In this document: positions 31,030 to 39,841 of the stretch, piece after piece
How the letters are laid out: each line of letters starts with the position of its first letter
Position numbering within the stretch: the stretch's first letter is position 1
Assembly (NCBI GenBank): GCA_028693285.1
Contig: JAQUVQ010000015.1
Coordinates: 1-51,540, forward strand
Direction of reading: 5' to 3'
Source of the DNA: Smithellaceae bacterium
Lineage (GTDB): Bacteria > Desulfobacterota > Syntrophia > Syntrophales > Smithellaceae
DNA: 51,540 nt
Program-made: the position numbers and the translations under genes
Notes under the pieces: model-generated
Told to the model about the DNA's origin: nothing
The model's input: only the letters and a program-made list of their open reading frames with translations
Databases searched by the model: none

Positions 31030-31752
31030 ATGAGTCATTTATCGGCCAGGGGACTGGTTAAAATTTACAACAAAAGAAAGGTGGTCAACCACATTGACCT
31101 GACGATTTCCCCGGGGGAAGTGGTCGGGCTTCTGGGGCCGAACGGCGCCGGAAAAACCACGACGTTCTACATGATGGTCGGACTGGTCAAGCCGGACGGC
31201 GGTCAAATCTTTCTGGACGACGAGGAGATCGGCGCGTATCCCATGTACCGCCGGGCGCGAAAGGGATTGAATTACCTGCCCCAGGAGCCGTCGATTTTCC
31301 GAAAGCTCACCGTCGAGGAAAATATTCTGGCGATCCTGGAGACGCTTCAGATCAGCGAAGAGGAGCGCCGGCGAAGGCTCGAGGAGCTTCTGGGCGAGCT
31401 GGACCTGACAACGCTCGCGAAAAACCGCGCGTATTCCCTGTCCGGCGGCGAAAGAAGAAGGGTGGAAATTACCCGCGCGCTGGTGACGTCTCCGAAATAC
31501 ATTTTGCTGGATGAGCCTTTCGCGGGCATCGATCCGCTGGCGGTGGCCGACATCCAGAATATTATCGAGAAGTTGAAAAGCAAGGGAATCGGAATCATCA
31601 TATCCGATCATAATGTCCGGGAGACGCTGGCCTGCTGCGACCGGGCGTACATCATCAATGAGGGCGCGATTCTGGTGGAAGGCCGGCCGGATGTAATCGC
31701 CCGGAGCGAACTGGCCAAAAAATTTTATTTCGGCGAGGATTTCAGTCTGTAG
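31030..31752 (+). CDS. lptB: LPS export ABC transporter ATP-binding protein LptB
   Basis: ATPase of the LptBFG complex that powers extraction of lipopolysaccharide from the inner membrane. The 240-residue protein has Walker A GPNGAGKT (36-43), Q-loop NYLPQEPSIFRKL, signature YSLSGGERRRVEI, Walker B YILLDEPFAGIDP and switch histidine in IISDHNVRE. The ATG at 31030 is preferred to the longer frame from 30940 because GAGAGGG precedes it. The LptF/LptG permeases are not in the window. rpoN follows after 27 bases. Confidence 0.96.
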   Translation: MSHLSARGLVKIYNKRKVVNHIDLTISPGEVVGLLGPNGAGKTTTFYMMVGLVKPDGGQIFLDDEEIGAYPMYRRARKGLNYLPQEPSIFRKLTVEENILAILETLQISEEERRRRLEELLGELDLTTLAKNRAYSLSGGERRRVEITRALVTSPKYILLDEPFAGIDPLAVADIQNIIEKLKSKGIGIIISDHNVRETLACCDRAYIINEGAILVEGRPDVIARSELAKKFYFGEDFSL

Positions 31753-31779
31753 CGCCGGACGGATACGCGATGTTCAGCC

Positions 31780-33252
31780 ATGGCTTTTGAATTACGGCAA
31801 AACTTAAAACTTTCCCAGCAACTGATCATGACGCCGCAGCTTCAGCAGGCGATCAAGCTGCTGATCCTTTCGCGCCAGGAGCTGGTGGACACGATCAACC
31901 AGGAGATGGAGGAAAATCCCCTGCTGGAAGAAGTGGCGCCGGACGATGAAAGCGCCGAGGAACTCCACGCCGAAGTCGCGGAGGATGTCCAGTCCGTTGA
32001 AAAAGAGGAAAGCAAGATTCCCGAGCACACGGCCGAGCTGACCGGCGAAGGGGACGGGCGGGAAGAATTCGACTGGAACAATTATCTGGAAGATTACGGT
32101 CCGGTGGGCGTTTCCTATGACCGGGCCGAAGGAGACGCCCCGACGCTGGACAACGTCGTGACGGAAAGCCCCTCGCTGACCGAACATCTCATGTGGCAGA
32201 TGAAGCTCTCGCCCTTCAACGGGGAAGAGGTGCGCGTCGGGGAGCAGATCATCGGCAATCTTGATTCCAACGGTTATCTTCGCGCCACCGTGGAGGAAAT
32301 CGCCCGTCTGGAAAACGTCGCCGAAGAGTTCGTGGAAAAAGTCCTGAAAAAGGTGCAGGAATTTGATCCCGCGGGCGTCGCCGCCCGGGATCTTCAGGAA
32401 TGCCTCCTGATTCAGGCCGGCATGTTCGCCCGGGAAAACCCGCTGATTGAGCCCATTATCCGGGAGCACCTCAAGGAGCTGGAGCTGAAAAATTACCTGC
32501 AGATCGCCCGCAGGCTCAAAGTTCCCCTGAAGGAAGTGGAAACAGCCGTTTTGCTGATCAGCAAAATGGACCCCAAGCCGGGCGCCGTCTATTCGGAAGA
32601 GAAGGCCCAATCCATCATTCCGGACGTGTATGTGGTCAAATCGGGGGATGACTATAAAATTATTCTCAACGATGACGGGCTGCCGCGTTTGCGGATCAGC
32701 AATTTTTACCGTGAAATCATGGGCGGCGTCGGCGGACCGGACTCCGCGGAAAAGGAAAACGGCCGGAAATACATTCGGGAAAAGGTGCAGTCGGCCACCT
32801 GGCTGATCAAAAGCATTCAGCAGCGGCAGAAAACCATTTACCGTGTTGCCGAAAGCATCGTGAAGCACCAGAAGGAATTTTTTGACAAAGGCATCGACTA
32901 TTTGAAGCCCCTGGTGCTGCGGAACATCGCCGACGATGTGGAAATGCACGAGTCGACGATCAGCCGGGTGGTGACGAACAAATACATGCATTCTCACCGC
33001 GGCATCTTTGAAATGAAATATTTTTTCGGCAGCTCCATTCAGAGAACCTCCGGTGAGAATATCGCCTCCAAAAGCGTAAAGGAGGAGATTCGGCAGATCA
33101 TCGGCAAAGAAGACCAGAAAAAACCCTACAGCGATTGTGAAATCGTGCGGCTGCTGAAGGCCCGGAATATCGACATCGCGAGGAGAACTGTGGCAAAATA
33201 TCGCGAAATGACTGGTATTTTGCCGTCGTCCAAGCGGAAAAAATATTTTTGA
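31780..33252 (+). CDS. rpoN: RNA polymerase sigma-54 factor
   Basis: Alternative sigma factor that recognises -24/-12 promoters and needs an AAA+ activator. The 490-residue protein has the Gln/Leu-rich activator-interacting region (1-50, with QQLIMTPQLQQAIKLL), an acidic linker, the core-binding domain with NLDSNGYL and FDPAGVAARDLQECLL, the HTH region around DDVEMHESTISRVV, and the RpoN box ARRTVAKYRE (467-476). All parts are present. It follows lptB, an arrangement common to proteobacteria, and a new promoter lies between it and hpf. Confidence 0.97.
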   Translation: MAFELRQNLKLSQQLIMTPQLQQAIKLLILSRQELVDTINQEMEENPLLEEVAPDDESAEELHAEVAEDVQSVEKEESKIPEHTAELTGEGDGREEFDWNNYLEDYGPVGVSYDRAEGDAPTLDNVVTESPSLTEHLMWQMKLSPFNGEEVRVGEQIIGNLDSNGYLRATVEEIARLENVAEEFVEKVLKKVQEFDPAGVAARDLQECLLIQAGMFARENPLIEPIIREHLKELELKNYLQIARRLKVPLKEVETAVLLISKMDPKPGAVYSEEKAQSIIPDVYVVKSGDDYKIILNDDGLPRLRISNFYREIMGGVGGPDSAEKENGRKYIREKVQSATWLIKSIQQRQKTIYRVAESIVKHQKEFFDKGIDYLKPLVLRNIADDVEMHESTISRVVTNKYMHSHRGIFEMKYFFGSSIQRTSGENIASKSVKEEIRQIIGKEDQKKPYSDCEIVRLLKARNIDIARRTVAKYREMTGILPSSKRKKYF

Positions 33253-33302
33253 CGCAGGCGTTTTGCAGCGGGAAACCATCAAGGCAAAAAGTAAAATTCC
33301 GG

Positions 33303-33331
33303 TTGACATTTGGTTTCGTCGCCACTATACG
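33303..33331 (+). promoter_or_regulatory. sigma-70 promoter for hpf operon
   Basis: TTGACA (33303-33308), a 17-base spacer and TATACG (33326-33331) give a near-consensus promoter, about 75 bases before the hpf start. It lets hpf-ptsN-hprK-rapZ be expressed apart from rpoN. Confidence 0.7.
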
Positions 33332-33408
33332 ACTAACCTTTGTTGCCGGCCGTGAAGGCGTGTTTTGAATGTTTTTAAACGGCCTAAACTCAAGAGGGAG
33401 GAAAAAGG

Positions 33409-33939
33409 ATGAATATTTCGGTGACTTTCAGAACGGGCGAAGGGGAGAATTGGCAAAAGGAATACGCGGAGGAAAAAATTGCCAGACTGAAAAAATATCT
33501 CGATGTGCCTGCCGACGTCCATATGATCCTTTCCACGGAAAAATTCCGCAACATGGTGGAAATTAATCTGACCGCCAACGGATGGAATGTAAACGCGAAA
33601 GAAGAAGCCAAGGACATGCGCCTGGCCGTGGACCGCTGCATCGTGAAAATTGAAAACCAGCTCAAAAAACAAAAAGAAAAAAGCAGGCAGCACAAGCCCA
33701 AAAGCATCCGTCACGCCGGCGACAAAGCCCTGGAAGGCGCGGAGGAGGAAGATGCCGCCTCCAAAGTGGTCGAAACCCGCAAAATCATTTTAAAACCCAT
33801 GTCTCTGGAGGAGGCGGTTCTCGAACTGGAGAGCGGCAAGGCGCGTTTCCTGATCTATCGGGACACGGCTTCGGAGAAAGTGAGCCTGGTGCACCGCCTG
33901 GATGACGGCCAGCTCGCGCATATTGAAACAAACAGCTAG
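33409..33939 (+). CDS. hpf: ribosome hibernation-promoting factor, long form
   Basis: Binds 30S subunits and promotes ribosome dimers in slow growth. The 176-residue protein has the N-terminal HPF domain (1-100, MNISVTFRTGEGENW and VEINLTANGWNVNAKEE), a charged linker and a C-terminal dimerisation domain (about 120-176, with RKIILKPMSLEEAVLEL and ARFLIYRDTASEK), so it is the long type. GGGAGG precedes the ATG. The promoter at 33303-33331 lies upstream, and ptsN follows after about 105 bases. Confidence 0.93.
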   Translation: MNISVTFRTGEGENWQKEYAEEKIARLKKYLDVPADVHMILSTEKFRNMVEINLTANGWNVNAKEEAKDMRLAVDRCIVKIENQLKKQKEKSRQHKPKSIRHAGDKALEGAEEEDAASKVVETRKIILKPMSLEEAVLELESGKARFLIYRDTASEKVSLVHRLDDGQLAHIETNS

Positions 33940-34044
33940 TTGCCAAAAGCCGGGTCCGCGGCATGAAAATGCGCCGGCCCGTCGGGATCATGGATCTATG
34001 AGACGTCAGGACAGCGTCCCGGATTTCAAATACAGGTGTGGCGC

Positions 34045-34512
34045 ATGCGACTGGATCAAATATTTAAAATGGAATTTCTCAGCGAAAATCTCCTGTCCGA
34101 CACCAAAGAAGGAGTGCTTGCCGAGCTGATCAGTCTTCTGATCGGAAGCGGCTTGAAGATTGACCGGGCAAAGGCGCTTGATGTGCTGCAGCAGCGGGAA
34201 AAGCTGGGCTCGACGGGCATCGGCGACGGCGTGGCCATTCCGCACGGAAAGGTTTCCGAACTGCAGGACATGGTCATTGCCTTCGGGAGAAGCCGCCGGG
34301 GCGTTGCCTTTGACGCCATTGATGGAAAGCCGGTCCAGCTTTTTTTTCTGCTGCTGGCGCCGGAGCAGTCCACGGGGCAGCACCTGAAGGCTCTGGCCAG
34401 AATTTCCAAGATGTTGAAAACCCCCAACTTTCGGAAAACGCTTGTCGATGCGAAAAACAGAGCCGATTTGTACAAAGCCATCGTTGAGCAGGATGCGACC
34501 TGTCCCCTCTGA
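34045..34512 (+). CDS. ptsN: nitrogen-PTS EIIA component PtsN
   Basis: Phosphotransferase regulator of the EIIA-Ntr type, phosphorylated by NPr and linked to nitrogen and potassium control. The 155-residue protein has the EIIA-2 fold with ISLLIGSGLKID, QREKLGSTGIGDGVAIPHGKV (phospho-histidine H67) and a C-terminal LKALARISKMLK. The ATG at 34045 has AGGTG six bases upstream; a GTG at 34036 is an alternative. It overlaps hprK by about 20 bases. No NPr (ptsO) gene is in the window. Confidence 0.93.
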   Translation: MRLDQIFKMEFLSENLLSDTKEGVLAELISLLIGSGLKIDRAKALDVLQQREKLGSTGIGDGVAIPHGKVSELQDMVIAFGRSRRGVAFDAIDGKPVQLFFLLLAPEQSTGQHLKALARISKMLKTPNFRKTLVDAKNRADLYKAIVEQDATCPL

Positions 34513-35374
34513 ACGGGATGTGCCCCATCCGGAGGCTTCCGCACGCGAATGGTTTCGGGACTATCTGCCGTATCTGGGCATTCGAACAATTTCCGGCCCG
34601 CGCAATCACAAAAATCCTTTTCCCGCCGGCGCGGTCCAGTGTCTGCGGAGTCCGACCGCATTCCCCCGGCGGGAAGCCGCGATTCTTCTTTTTCCGCCCG
34701 AGACGGCAAATAAACTTCTGGCGCTTTCCGGGCCGTCCCGCGAGGAATATTTTTCCCGCATGGCCGGGCGCCGTCCGGTTTTGCTGATTTTTTCGCAAAG
34801 CCCGTCCCTGCCGGCCGTGATCCGCAATCAACTGCGGAACCACTGTCTTTGGGCGGCCGCTTCCCCGCTTCACGAGAATCTGCTGGCCAGCCGCATCCGT
34901 TCAATCCTCCTGGAGAAAATTCATCAATGCATGGCGATGCACGGCGTGGCACTGGCTTGCGGGGACCGGGGCGTGCTGCTTACCGGACCCAGCGGCATCG
35001 GCAAAACCACGGCCGCGCTGGAAACCGCCCGCGAAGGCTGTTTCTGGATCGCCGACGATCTGGCCGTGATTAAAAATGTTCGGGGACGGCTGATGATTTC
35101 CGGCCACCCGAGAATTCAAAAATATGTCCATGCGGGGGAGAAGGGAATCGAGTTTGCAAATCGGGTGCTGCCGGCGCGGCGGACAAAACAAAGGGCGGAG
35201 CTTTTCGGCATTGTCGATGTCTGCCGGAGTGCCGGGAAGAAAATCTCCCGGCCCATAGAGATCCGGATTTTGGAAAAGCGCCTGCCGCTCGTTCGGGTGT
35301 GCATTTCCCGGACTGGATATTTGCGTCAAAATCTGTTAACCAGAGCCATGCAAAAACTGAACGAGGTCGGATAA
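34493..35374 (+). CDS. hprK: HPr kinase/phosphorylase-like protein, divergent
   Basis: A 293-residue protein that resembles HPr(Ser) kinase. Conserved parts are MHGV (149-152), the P-loop GPSGIGKTTAAL (165-176) and IADDLAVI (186-193). It differs from standard HprK in having GKT in place of GKS and in lacking a clear GLG-type IEIRG segment and the later RPGRN region; the N-terminal domain is also weakly recognisable. It lies between ptsN and rapZ as in other deltaproteobacteria, so the family call is supported by context. Activity on HPr or NPr is uncertain. rapZ begins directly after its stop. Confidence 0.75.
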   Translation: MRPVPSERDVPHPEASAREWFRDYLPYLGIRTISGPRNHKNPFPAGAVQCLRSPTAFPRREAAILLFPPETANKLLALSGPSREEYFSRMAGRRPVLLIFSQSPSLPAVIRNQLRNHCLWAAASPLHENLLASRIRSILLEKIHQCMAMHGVALACGDRGVLLTGPSGIGKTTAALETAREGCFWIADDLAVIKNVRGRLMISGHPRIQKYVHAGEKGIEFANRVLPARRTKQRAELFGIVDVCRSAGKKISRPIEIRILEKRLPLVRVCISRTGYLRQNLLTRAMQKLNEVG

Positions 35375-36241
35375 TTGAAAAATCTCCAGGTGGTGATCAT
35401 TACGGGATTGTCCGGTTCCGGCAAAAGCACCGCGCTCCGGGCGCTGGAAGACATCGGCTTTTTTTGCGTGGACAACCTTCCGGTTGTGCTGCTGCCGAAG
35501 TTTCTTTCCATCACGCTGCAGTCTTCTCCGAAGATCAGGCAGGTGGCGATGGTTATGGATTTGCGGCAGAAAAGCTTTCTGGAGAAGTACCAGCGCATCT
35601 TTGAACGCCTGAAGGAAAAGGGCTACCGGATCAATATTCTGTTTCTGGAAGCCGGGGAAGAGTCTCTGCTGCGCCGCTTCAGTGAAACCCGGCGCAGCCA
35701 TCCGCTCTCCGAAAAGCGCTCCATCATGGAAGGCATTCAGGAAGAAGTGAAAAAGCTTTCCACCCTGCGGCAGATGGCCGACACCGTCATCGACACCACC
35801 ACCTCCAACGTCCACCAGCTCAAGGACACCGTGCAAAAGCAGTTTCTGCCTTCTTCCACCCGGAAAAAAATGATGATCAGCGTCATGTCTTTCGGATACC
35901 GCTACGGCCTGCCGGCGGACGCGGACCTGGCGATCGACGTGCGGTTTCTGCCAAATCCCTATTACGTGGAAAAGCTGAAAAACCTAAACGGTCATCACCG
36001 CGATGTGGAGAAGTACGTTTTGAACAACGAGGAATGCAAAACCTTCATGAACAAAGCGGCCGACATGCTGAACTTCATCATTCCGCTGTATGAAAAAGAA
36101 GGAAAGGTGCGGCTGAATGTCGCGTTCGGCTGCACGGGCGGCAAGCATCGGTCCGTCGTCATGGCCAATCAGTTCAGCCTTTTTTTTCAAAAGCAGAAGT
36201 TCATCGTCCACACCACGCATCGCGACATCAATAAGAGTTAG
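35375..36241 (+). CDS. rapZ: RNase adapter protein RapZ
   Basis: Nucleotide-binding protein of the RapZ/YvcJ family; in E. coli it guides RNase E to the GlmZ small RNA and so controls glucosamine-6-phosphate synthesis. The 288-residue protein has Walker A GLSGSGKS near residue 11, [13 protein letters not shown], a central [19 protein letters not shown] segment and the C-terminal [15 protein letters not shown]. The start is a TTG immediately after the hprK stop. A GC-rich hairpin (36256-36272) and heptamer repeats (36317-36389) follow. Confidence 0.93.
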   Translation: MKNLQVVIITGLSGSGKSTALRALEDIGFFCVDNLPVVLLPKFLSITLQSSPKIRQVAMVMDLRQKSFLEKYQRIFERLKEKGYRINILFLEAGEESLLRRFSETRRSHPLSEKRSIMEGIQEEVKKLSTLRQMADTVIDTTTSNVHQLKDTVQKQFLPSSTRKKMMISVMSFGYRYGLPADADLAIDVRFLPNPYYVEKLKNLNGHHRDVEKYVLNNEECKTFMNKAADMLNFIIPLYEKEGKVRLNVAFGCTGGKHRSVVMANQFSLFFQKQKFIVHTTHRDINKS

Positions 36242-36255
36242 GCAAGCGCGCTTCA

Positions 36256-36389
36256 CGCCGCCTGTGGCGGCGACTGATGAGGGAGTCCGTTCGGGGAACT
36301 TGCTCAGAAGCGTGCAGGCAACGGGCGACAGGCTATAGGAATCCGTTTTATCCCGCCTATCACCGATTGCCCCTCGCCCATAGCCTTAT
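36256..36389. repeat. GC hairpin and inverted heptamer repeats between rapZ and the M23 gene
   Basis: CGCCGCC-TGT-GGCGGCG (36256-36272) is a hairpin without a T-tract. Then GGCAACG, GGCGACA and GGCTATA (36317-36337) keep a 7-base register, and a second run (36356-36389) reads as the same motif family on the other strand. The two runs face each other around a 17-base AT-rich spacer. The stop codon of the M23 gene lies at the right edge of the second run. Confidence 0.55.
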
Positions 36390-37708
36390 AGATTCATCTT
36401 TTTCATCACGTTGTCTTCAATCCAGTGCGGGTCCCACCATTCCTGCGGGTTGACAAACTGGCCGCCGACCAGAATGCTGAAATGCAGATGATCGCCGCCG
36501 GCCAGTCCGCTCAGGCCGGAGAGGCCGATCTTTTCCTCTTTCTTTACCGGCTTGCCGACCGCGGTTTCAATTGACGAGAGATGGCCGTATAAACTGAACA
36601 GCCCCAGGCCGTGATCGATAATCACGGCATTGCCGTAAATGCCCAGCGCGCCCGCGAAGACAACGATTCCGTTGTTGGCGGCTTCGATGGGGGCGTGTGC
36701 GGTTGAGGCGAGATCCACGCCTAGATGCACGGAGTTGCCAAAGGGTTTGCCGTCCACCAGGTAGGTGCGCTCGTCGCCGAACAGGGCCATGGGCGAGGCA
36801 TTGCGCATCCGGTGAAACGCGCCTTCCCATAATTTTTTATTGACGGACTTGCGGCAGACGGATTGAATGGTTTTTGAGTTTTCCTCCCGCAGCGTGGTGT
36901 TGACATAGCCGAAGACCTCCACCGGCGTTTTCCCCTGCAGCTGCGGAATCGATCCCTGGAATTCGGGCATGATTTTCTGGAGAAAGGTTTCGCTCAAGTT
37001 CACTTTATCCGCGCGGAATTTCTTCGGCTTGATCGTAAAGGGCATGGACGTTCTGGCTTCGTTGCCGGCGCTGTCCCGGGCGAAGATGACGATTTTGGTT
37101 GAGGCGGATGCGCCGGTGCCGACGGCGAAGGTTGCCACCGACGTGGGTTGGCCGCCGATCACGATGTTGTATCCCGGGTAAAACCGGTCGTCCACGAAGA
37201 CGCCGGTCAGCGCCGCGGGCTTGGACGTCCGGTACGGGATGAAGCCGGCGCCTCCCTGGTTGATGTAGTTGACGGGGCTCATTACGTAAACCTGAGGCGG
37301 CATCATGTCAATCCGGACCTGCTCGGAGATGACGGTTTCATTTTTAAAGAGGGAGGCATCCCCGGCCGTGATGCGGACGACGGCCGGTCCGTTGTTGAGC
37401 TGGAGCAAGAGGGGCTCCACCGTAAGGCGAAGAACCTTTTGCCTGGTGCTCCGGGACGGAAACGATTCCTGTGCCAGAAGACGCGGCTTGTTGTCCTGAA
37501 CAATTTCCACCTTCAGGCCCGACAGGCCGCTTCGCTCGTCGGAAAAGGCGATGCTGATGTCCTTTTTTTTGCCGATGGCCGTGATGTCAGAATCCAGCCG
37601 AATCGCGGGTTTGTCCCGATCCAGCCAGCCGGCAAAATAAAGCCAGCCCAATGCCCCCGCCGCCAGAACGATGACGACCGCCGCCGCAATAATCCCCGTC
37701 TTTTTCAT
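36386..37708 (-). CDS. M23-family peptidoglycan endopeptidase
   Basis: A 440-residue envelope protein with one N-terminal membrane helix (5-27) and a long periplasmic part. A beta-rich region (about 35-230) precedes the C-terminal LytM/M23 domain with HLGVDLAST (H328, D332), GHLSS (H376) and DHLHFSI (H407, H409), so the zinc site is complete and the enzyme is probably active. The ATG at 37708 has AAGGAGC upstream; a longer frame to 37780 is rejected. It is monocistronic and divergent from coaBC. Confidence 0.9.
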   Translation of the reverse strand: MKKTGIIAAAVVIVLAAGALGWLYFAGWLDRDKPAIRLDSDITAIGKKKDISIAFSDERSGLSGLKVEIVQDNKPRLLAQESFPSRSTRQKVLRLTVEPLLLQLNNGPAVVRITAGDASLFKNETVISEQVRIDMMPPQVYVMSPVNYINQGGAGFIPYRTSKPAALTGVFVDDRFYPGYNIVIGGQPTSVATFAVGTGASASTKIVIFARDSAGNEARTSMPFTIKPKKFRADKVNLSETFLQKIMPEFQGSIPQLQGKTPVEVFGYVNTTLREENSKTIQSVCRKSVNKKLWEGAFHRMRNASPMALFGDERTYLVDGKPFGNSVHLGVDLASTAHAPIEAANNGIVVFAGALGIYGNAVIIDHGLGLFSLYGHLSSIETAVGKPVKKEEKIGLSGLSGLAGGDHLHFSILVGGQFVNPQEWWDPHWIEDNVMKKMNL

Positions 37709-37824
37709 TTCCGAAGCTCCTTGATTAAATCCTGATATTGAATTGGCGGTTTTCATAATGGCTTTTGCCGCGGTTTGCAAGGAAAATATACTTTTTGCGC
37801 GGGCGCATGGAAAGACTTTATACC

Positions 37825-37853
37825 TTGATCTTGCTGGGAAACGCTGTTATATT
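37825..37853 (+). promoter_or_regulatory. candidate sigma-70 promoter for coaBC
   Basis: TTGATC (37825-37830), a 17-base spacer and TATATT (37848-37853) lie about 30 bases before the coaBC start. The -10 is near consensus. Confidence 0.55.
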
Positions 37854-37882
37854 CGCCTAAAAAACAGCGAAGTGAAAGACAA

Positions 37883-39097
37883 ATGCTGAAAAATAAGAAA
37901 ATTGTTCTGGGCATCACCGGCGGTATTGCCGCCTACAAATCAGCGGAGCTGACCCGCGCTTTCATCAAAGCCGGCGCCGAGGTCAAAGTCATCATGACCC
38001 AAAGCGCGACGGAGTTCATCGCGCCGCTGACGCTTCGAACCCTTTCCCGGAACCCTGTCTATGCCGGCATGTTTGAGGACGCGGAGCCATACGACATGGC
38101 CCATATCGCGCTTGCGGAATGGGCGGACGCGTTCGTCGTTGCGCCGGCCACGGGAAACGTGATCGGCAAAATCGCCTCCGGCATCGCCGACGACCTTCTG
38201 ACCACAACCCTGATGGCTGAAAACAGGCCCACGCTGATCTGCCCGGCCATGAACGACAAAATGCTGGCCAATGCCTTCGTGCAGGAGAACCTTCGGAAAC
38301 TCGCCGGGGCCGGCTATCGCGTGATGCAAAGCGGCGTGGGCGAGCTGGCCTGCAACGCAGCGGGCGCCGGACGCCTGCCGGAGATTCCGGAGATTCTGGA
38401 CGAGATGGAAGCGCTTTTAACCGTCCAGGATTTTGCCGGAGAAAAAGTATTGGTGACGGCCGGGCCGACGCAGGAGCCGCTGGATCCGGTGAGGTACATC
38501 ACCAATCATTCATCGGGCAAAATGGGCTACGCGCTGGCGAAGGCCGCTCATCAGAGGGGCGCGCAGGTGACGCTGATCAGCGGGCCGACCAGGATCGTTC
38601 CCCCGAAAGTTGAAACGGTCGTTTTTGTGCGCACCGCGCAGGAAATGCACCGGGCCGTCATGGACGCCTGGACCAAAGCGTCGGTCATTATCAAAGCCGC
38701 CGCGGTGGCCGATTACCGGCCCCGGGTTGCGGCCGGCGAGAAAATCAAGAAAGACCGGGGGCTGTCCGGCATCGAGCTTGTGCGCAATCCCGATATCATC
38801 GCCGACATCGGCGCGAAAAAGAAGAAAGGCGTCCTGGTGGGATTTGCCATGGAAACCGAGGACCTGCTGGACAACGCGCGCCGGAAAATGATCCGGAAAA
38901 ACATGGACATGATCGTCGCCAACAATCTGCGCGACGATGGCGCCGGTTTTGAAGGCGACACCAACATCATCACGATTCTTGACCGGCTCGGTCATACCGT
39001 CGCTCTGGATAAAATGACCAAACAGGATGCGGCGCACCGAATCCTGGATCATATCCGCTCTTTTAAATCCAAGAAAGGACCCGCCGGAAAAAAATGA
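37883..39097 (+). CDS. coaBC: bifunctional CoaBC (PPC synthetase / PPC decarboxylase)
   Basis: Makes 4'-phosphopantetheine from 4'-phosphopantothenate and cysteine in two steps of coenzyme A synthesis. The 404-residue protein has the N-terminal flavin-dependent decarboxylase with ITGGIAAYKS, catalytic H74 in MAHIALAEW, PAMN (121-124) and C157 in GELACNAAGAGR, then the synthetase domain with VLVTAGPTQEPLDPVR, NHSSGKMGYALA and VADYRP. Key residues match the E. coli enzyme within one position. Its stop overlaps the udg start, and it heads the run to 44233. Confidence 0.96.
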   Translation: MLKNKKIVLGITGGIAAYKSAELTRAFIKAGAEVKVIMTQSATEFIAPLTLRTLSRNPVYAGMFEDAEPYDMAHIALAEWADAFVVAPATGNVIGKIASGIADDLLTTTLMAENRPTLICPAMNDKMLANAFVQENLRKLAGAGYRVMQSGVGELACNAAGAGRLPEIPEILDEMEALLTVQDFAGEKVLVTAGPTQEPLDPVRYITNHSSGKMGYALAKAAHQRGAQVTLISGPTRIVPPKVETVVFVRTAQEMHRAVMDAWTKASVIIKAAAVADYRPRVAAGEKIKKDRGLSGIELVRNPDIIADIGAKKKKGVLVGFAMETEDLLDNARRKMIRKNMDMIVANNLRDDGAGFEGDTNIITILDRLGHTVALDKMTKQDAAHRILDHIRSFKSKKGPAGKK

Positions 39098-39825
39098 CGC
39101 AATCCTTTCCGCCATCTTCATCCGACGAGATTCGGAATGAACTGCTGTCCGTGGTGAAATCCGTCAGAGGACAGGTGCTGGACGCAGAGCGCCTGTATGT
39201 CGCCCTGGACTGCAAAAGACCTCAGCCGGCCCGGAAAAACACGCCGGACGGCAGTGATCGCGGCGAGGCGCTTCACTCCCTTTCCCTGGAAGCCGCGAAC
39301 TGCCGGCAGTGTCCGCTCGCGCAAACGAGAAAAAATGTCGTATTTGGCGCCGGGAGTTTATCGGCTCAGGTGGTTTTTGTGGGCGAAGCGCCGGGCGCGG
39401 ACGAAGATGAACAGGGCCAGCCTTTTGTCGGCAAGGCGGGACAATTGCTGACGGACATTATTGTGAAAGGAATGAAACTGACGCGCAAAGACGTTTATAT
39501 CTGCAATATCCTCAAATGCCGCCCGCCGGGGAACCGCAACCCGCTGCCGGAGGAAATCCGTCTGTGCGAGCCGTTTTTAAAAAAACAATTGCAGTTGATT
39601 CGGCCCCGTGTGATTTGCGCTCTGGGAAAATTTGCGGCGCAGGTACTTTTGAAAACGGAAACGCCGATTTCCGCTCTGCGCGGGCGCTTTCAATTGTACG
39701 AAGAGATCAAACTCATGCCGACCTATCATCCGGCCTATCTTTTGAGGAACCCGTCGGCCAAAAAGCAGGTCTGGGAAGATGTTCAGCTGATCATGAAAGA
39801 AATCGGGCTTGGCGGACCGTCATGA
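39094..39825 (+). CDS. type-4 uracil-DNA glycosylase (Udg4)
   Basis: Removes uracil from DNA in base-excision repair. The 243-residue protein has an N-terminal extension (1-60) and a family-4 domain with a [4Fe-4S] site formed by C70 and C73 (ANCRQCPL), C142 (KCRPPGNR) and C158. The catalytic motif GEAPGADEDEQGQPFVG lies at 98-114 and the C-terminal motif is YHPAYLLRN. The ATGA overlap with coaBC suggests coupled translation. Confidence 0.92.
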   Translation: MTQSFPPSSSDEIRNELLSVVKSVRGQVLDAERLYVALDCKRPQPARKNTPDGSDRGEALHSLSLEAANCRQCPLAQTRKNVVFGAGSLSAQVVFVGEAPGADEDEQGQPFVGKAGQLLTDIIVKGMKLTRKDVYICNILKCRPPGNRNPLPEEIRLCEPFLKKQLQLIRPRVICALGKFAAQVLLKTETPISALRGRFQLYEEIKLMPTYHPAYLLRNPSAKKQVWEDVQLIMKEIGLGGPS

Positions 39826-39841
39826 GGAAAGAGGCGTCACC

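Noticed and set aside
31804..33309. A 501-codon open frame on the minus strand, opposite rpoN.
   Set aside because: rpoN has all expected regions on the plus strand; the antisense protein lacks any family pattern.
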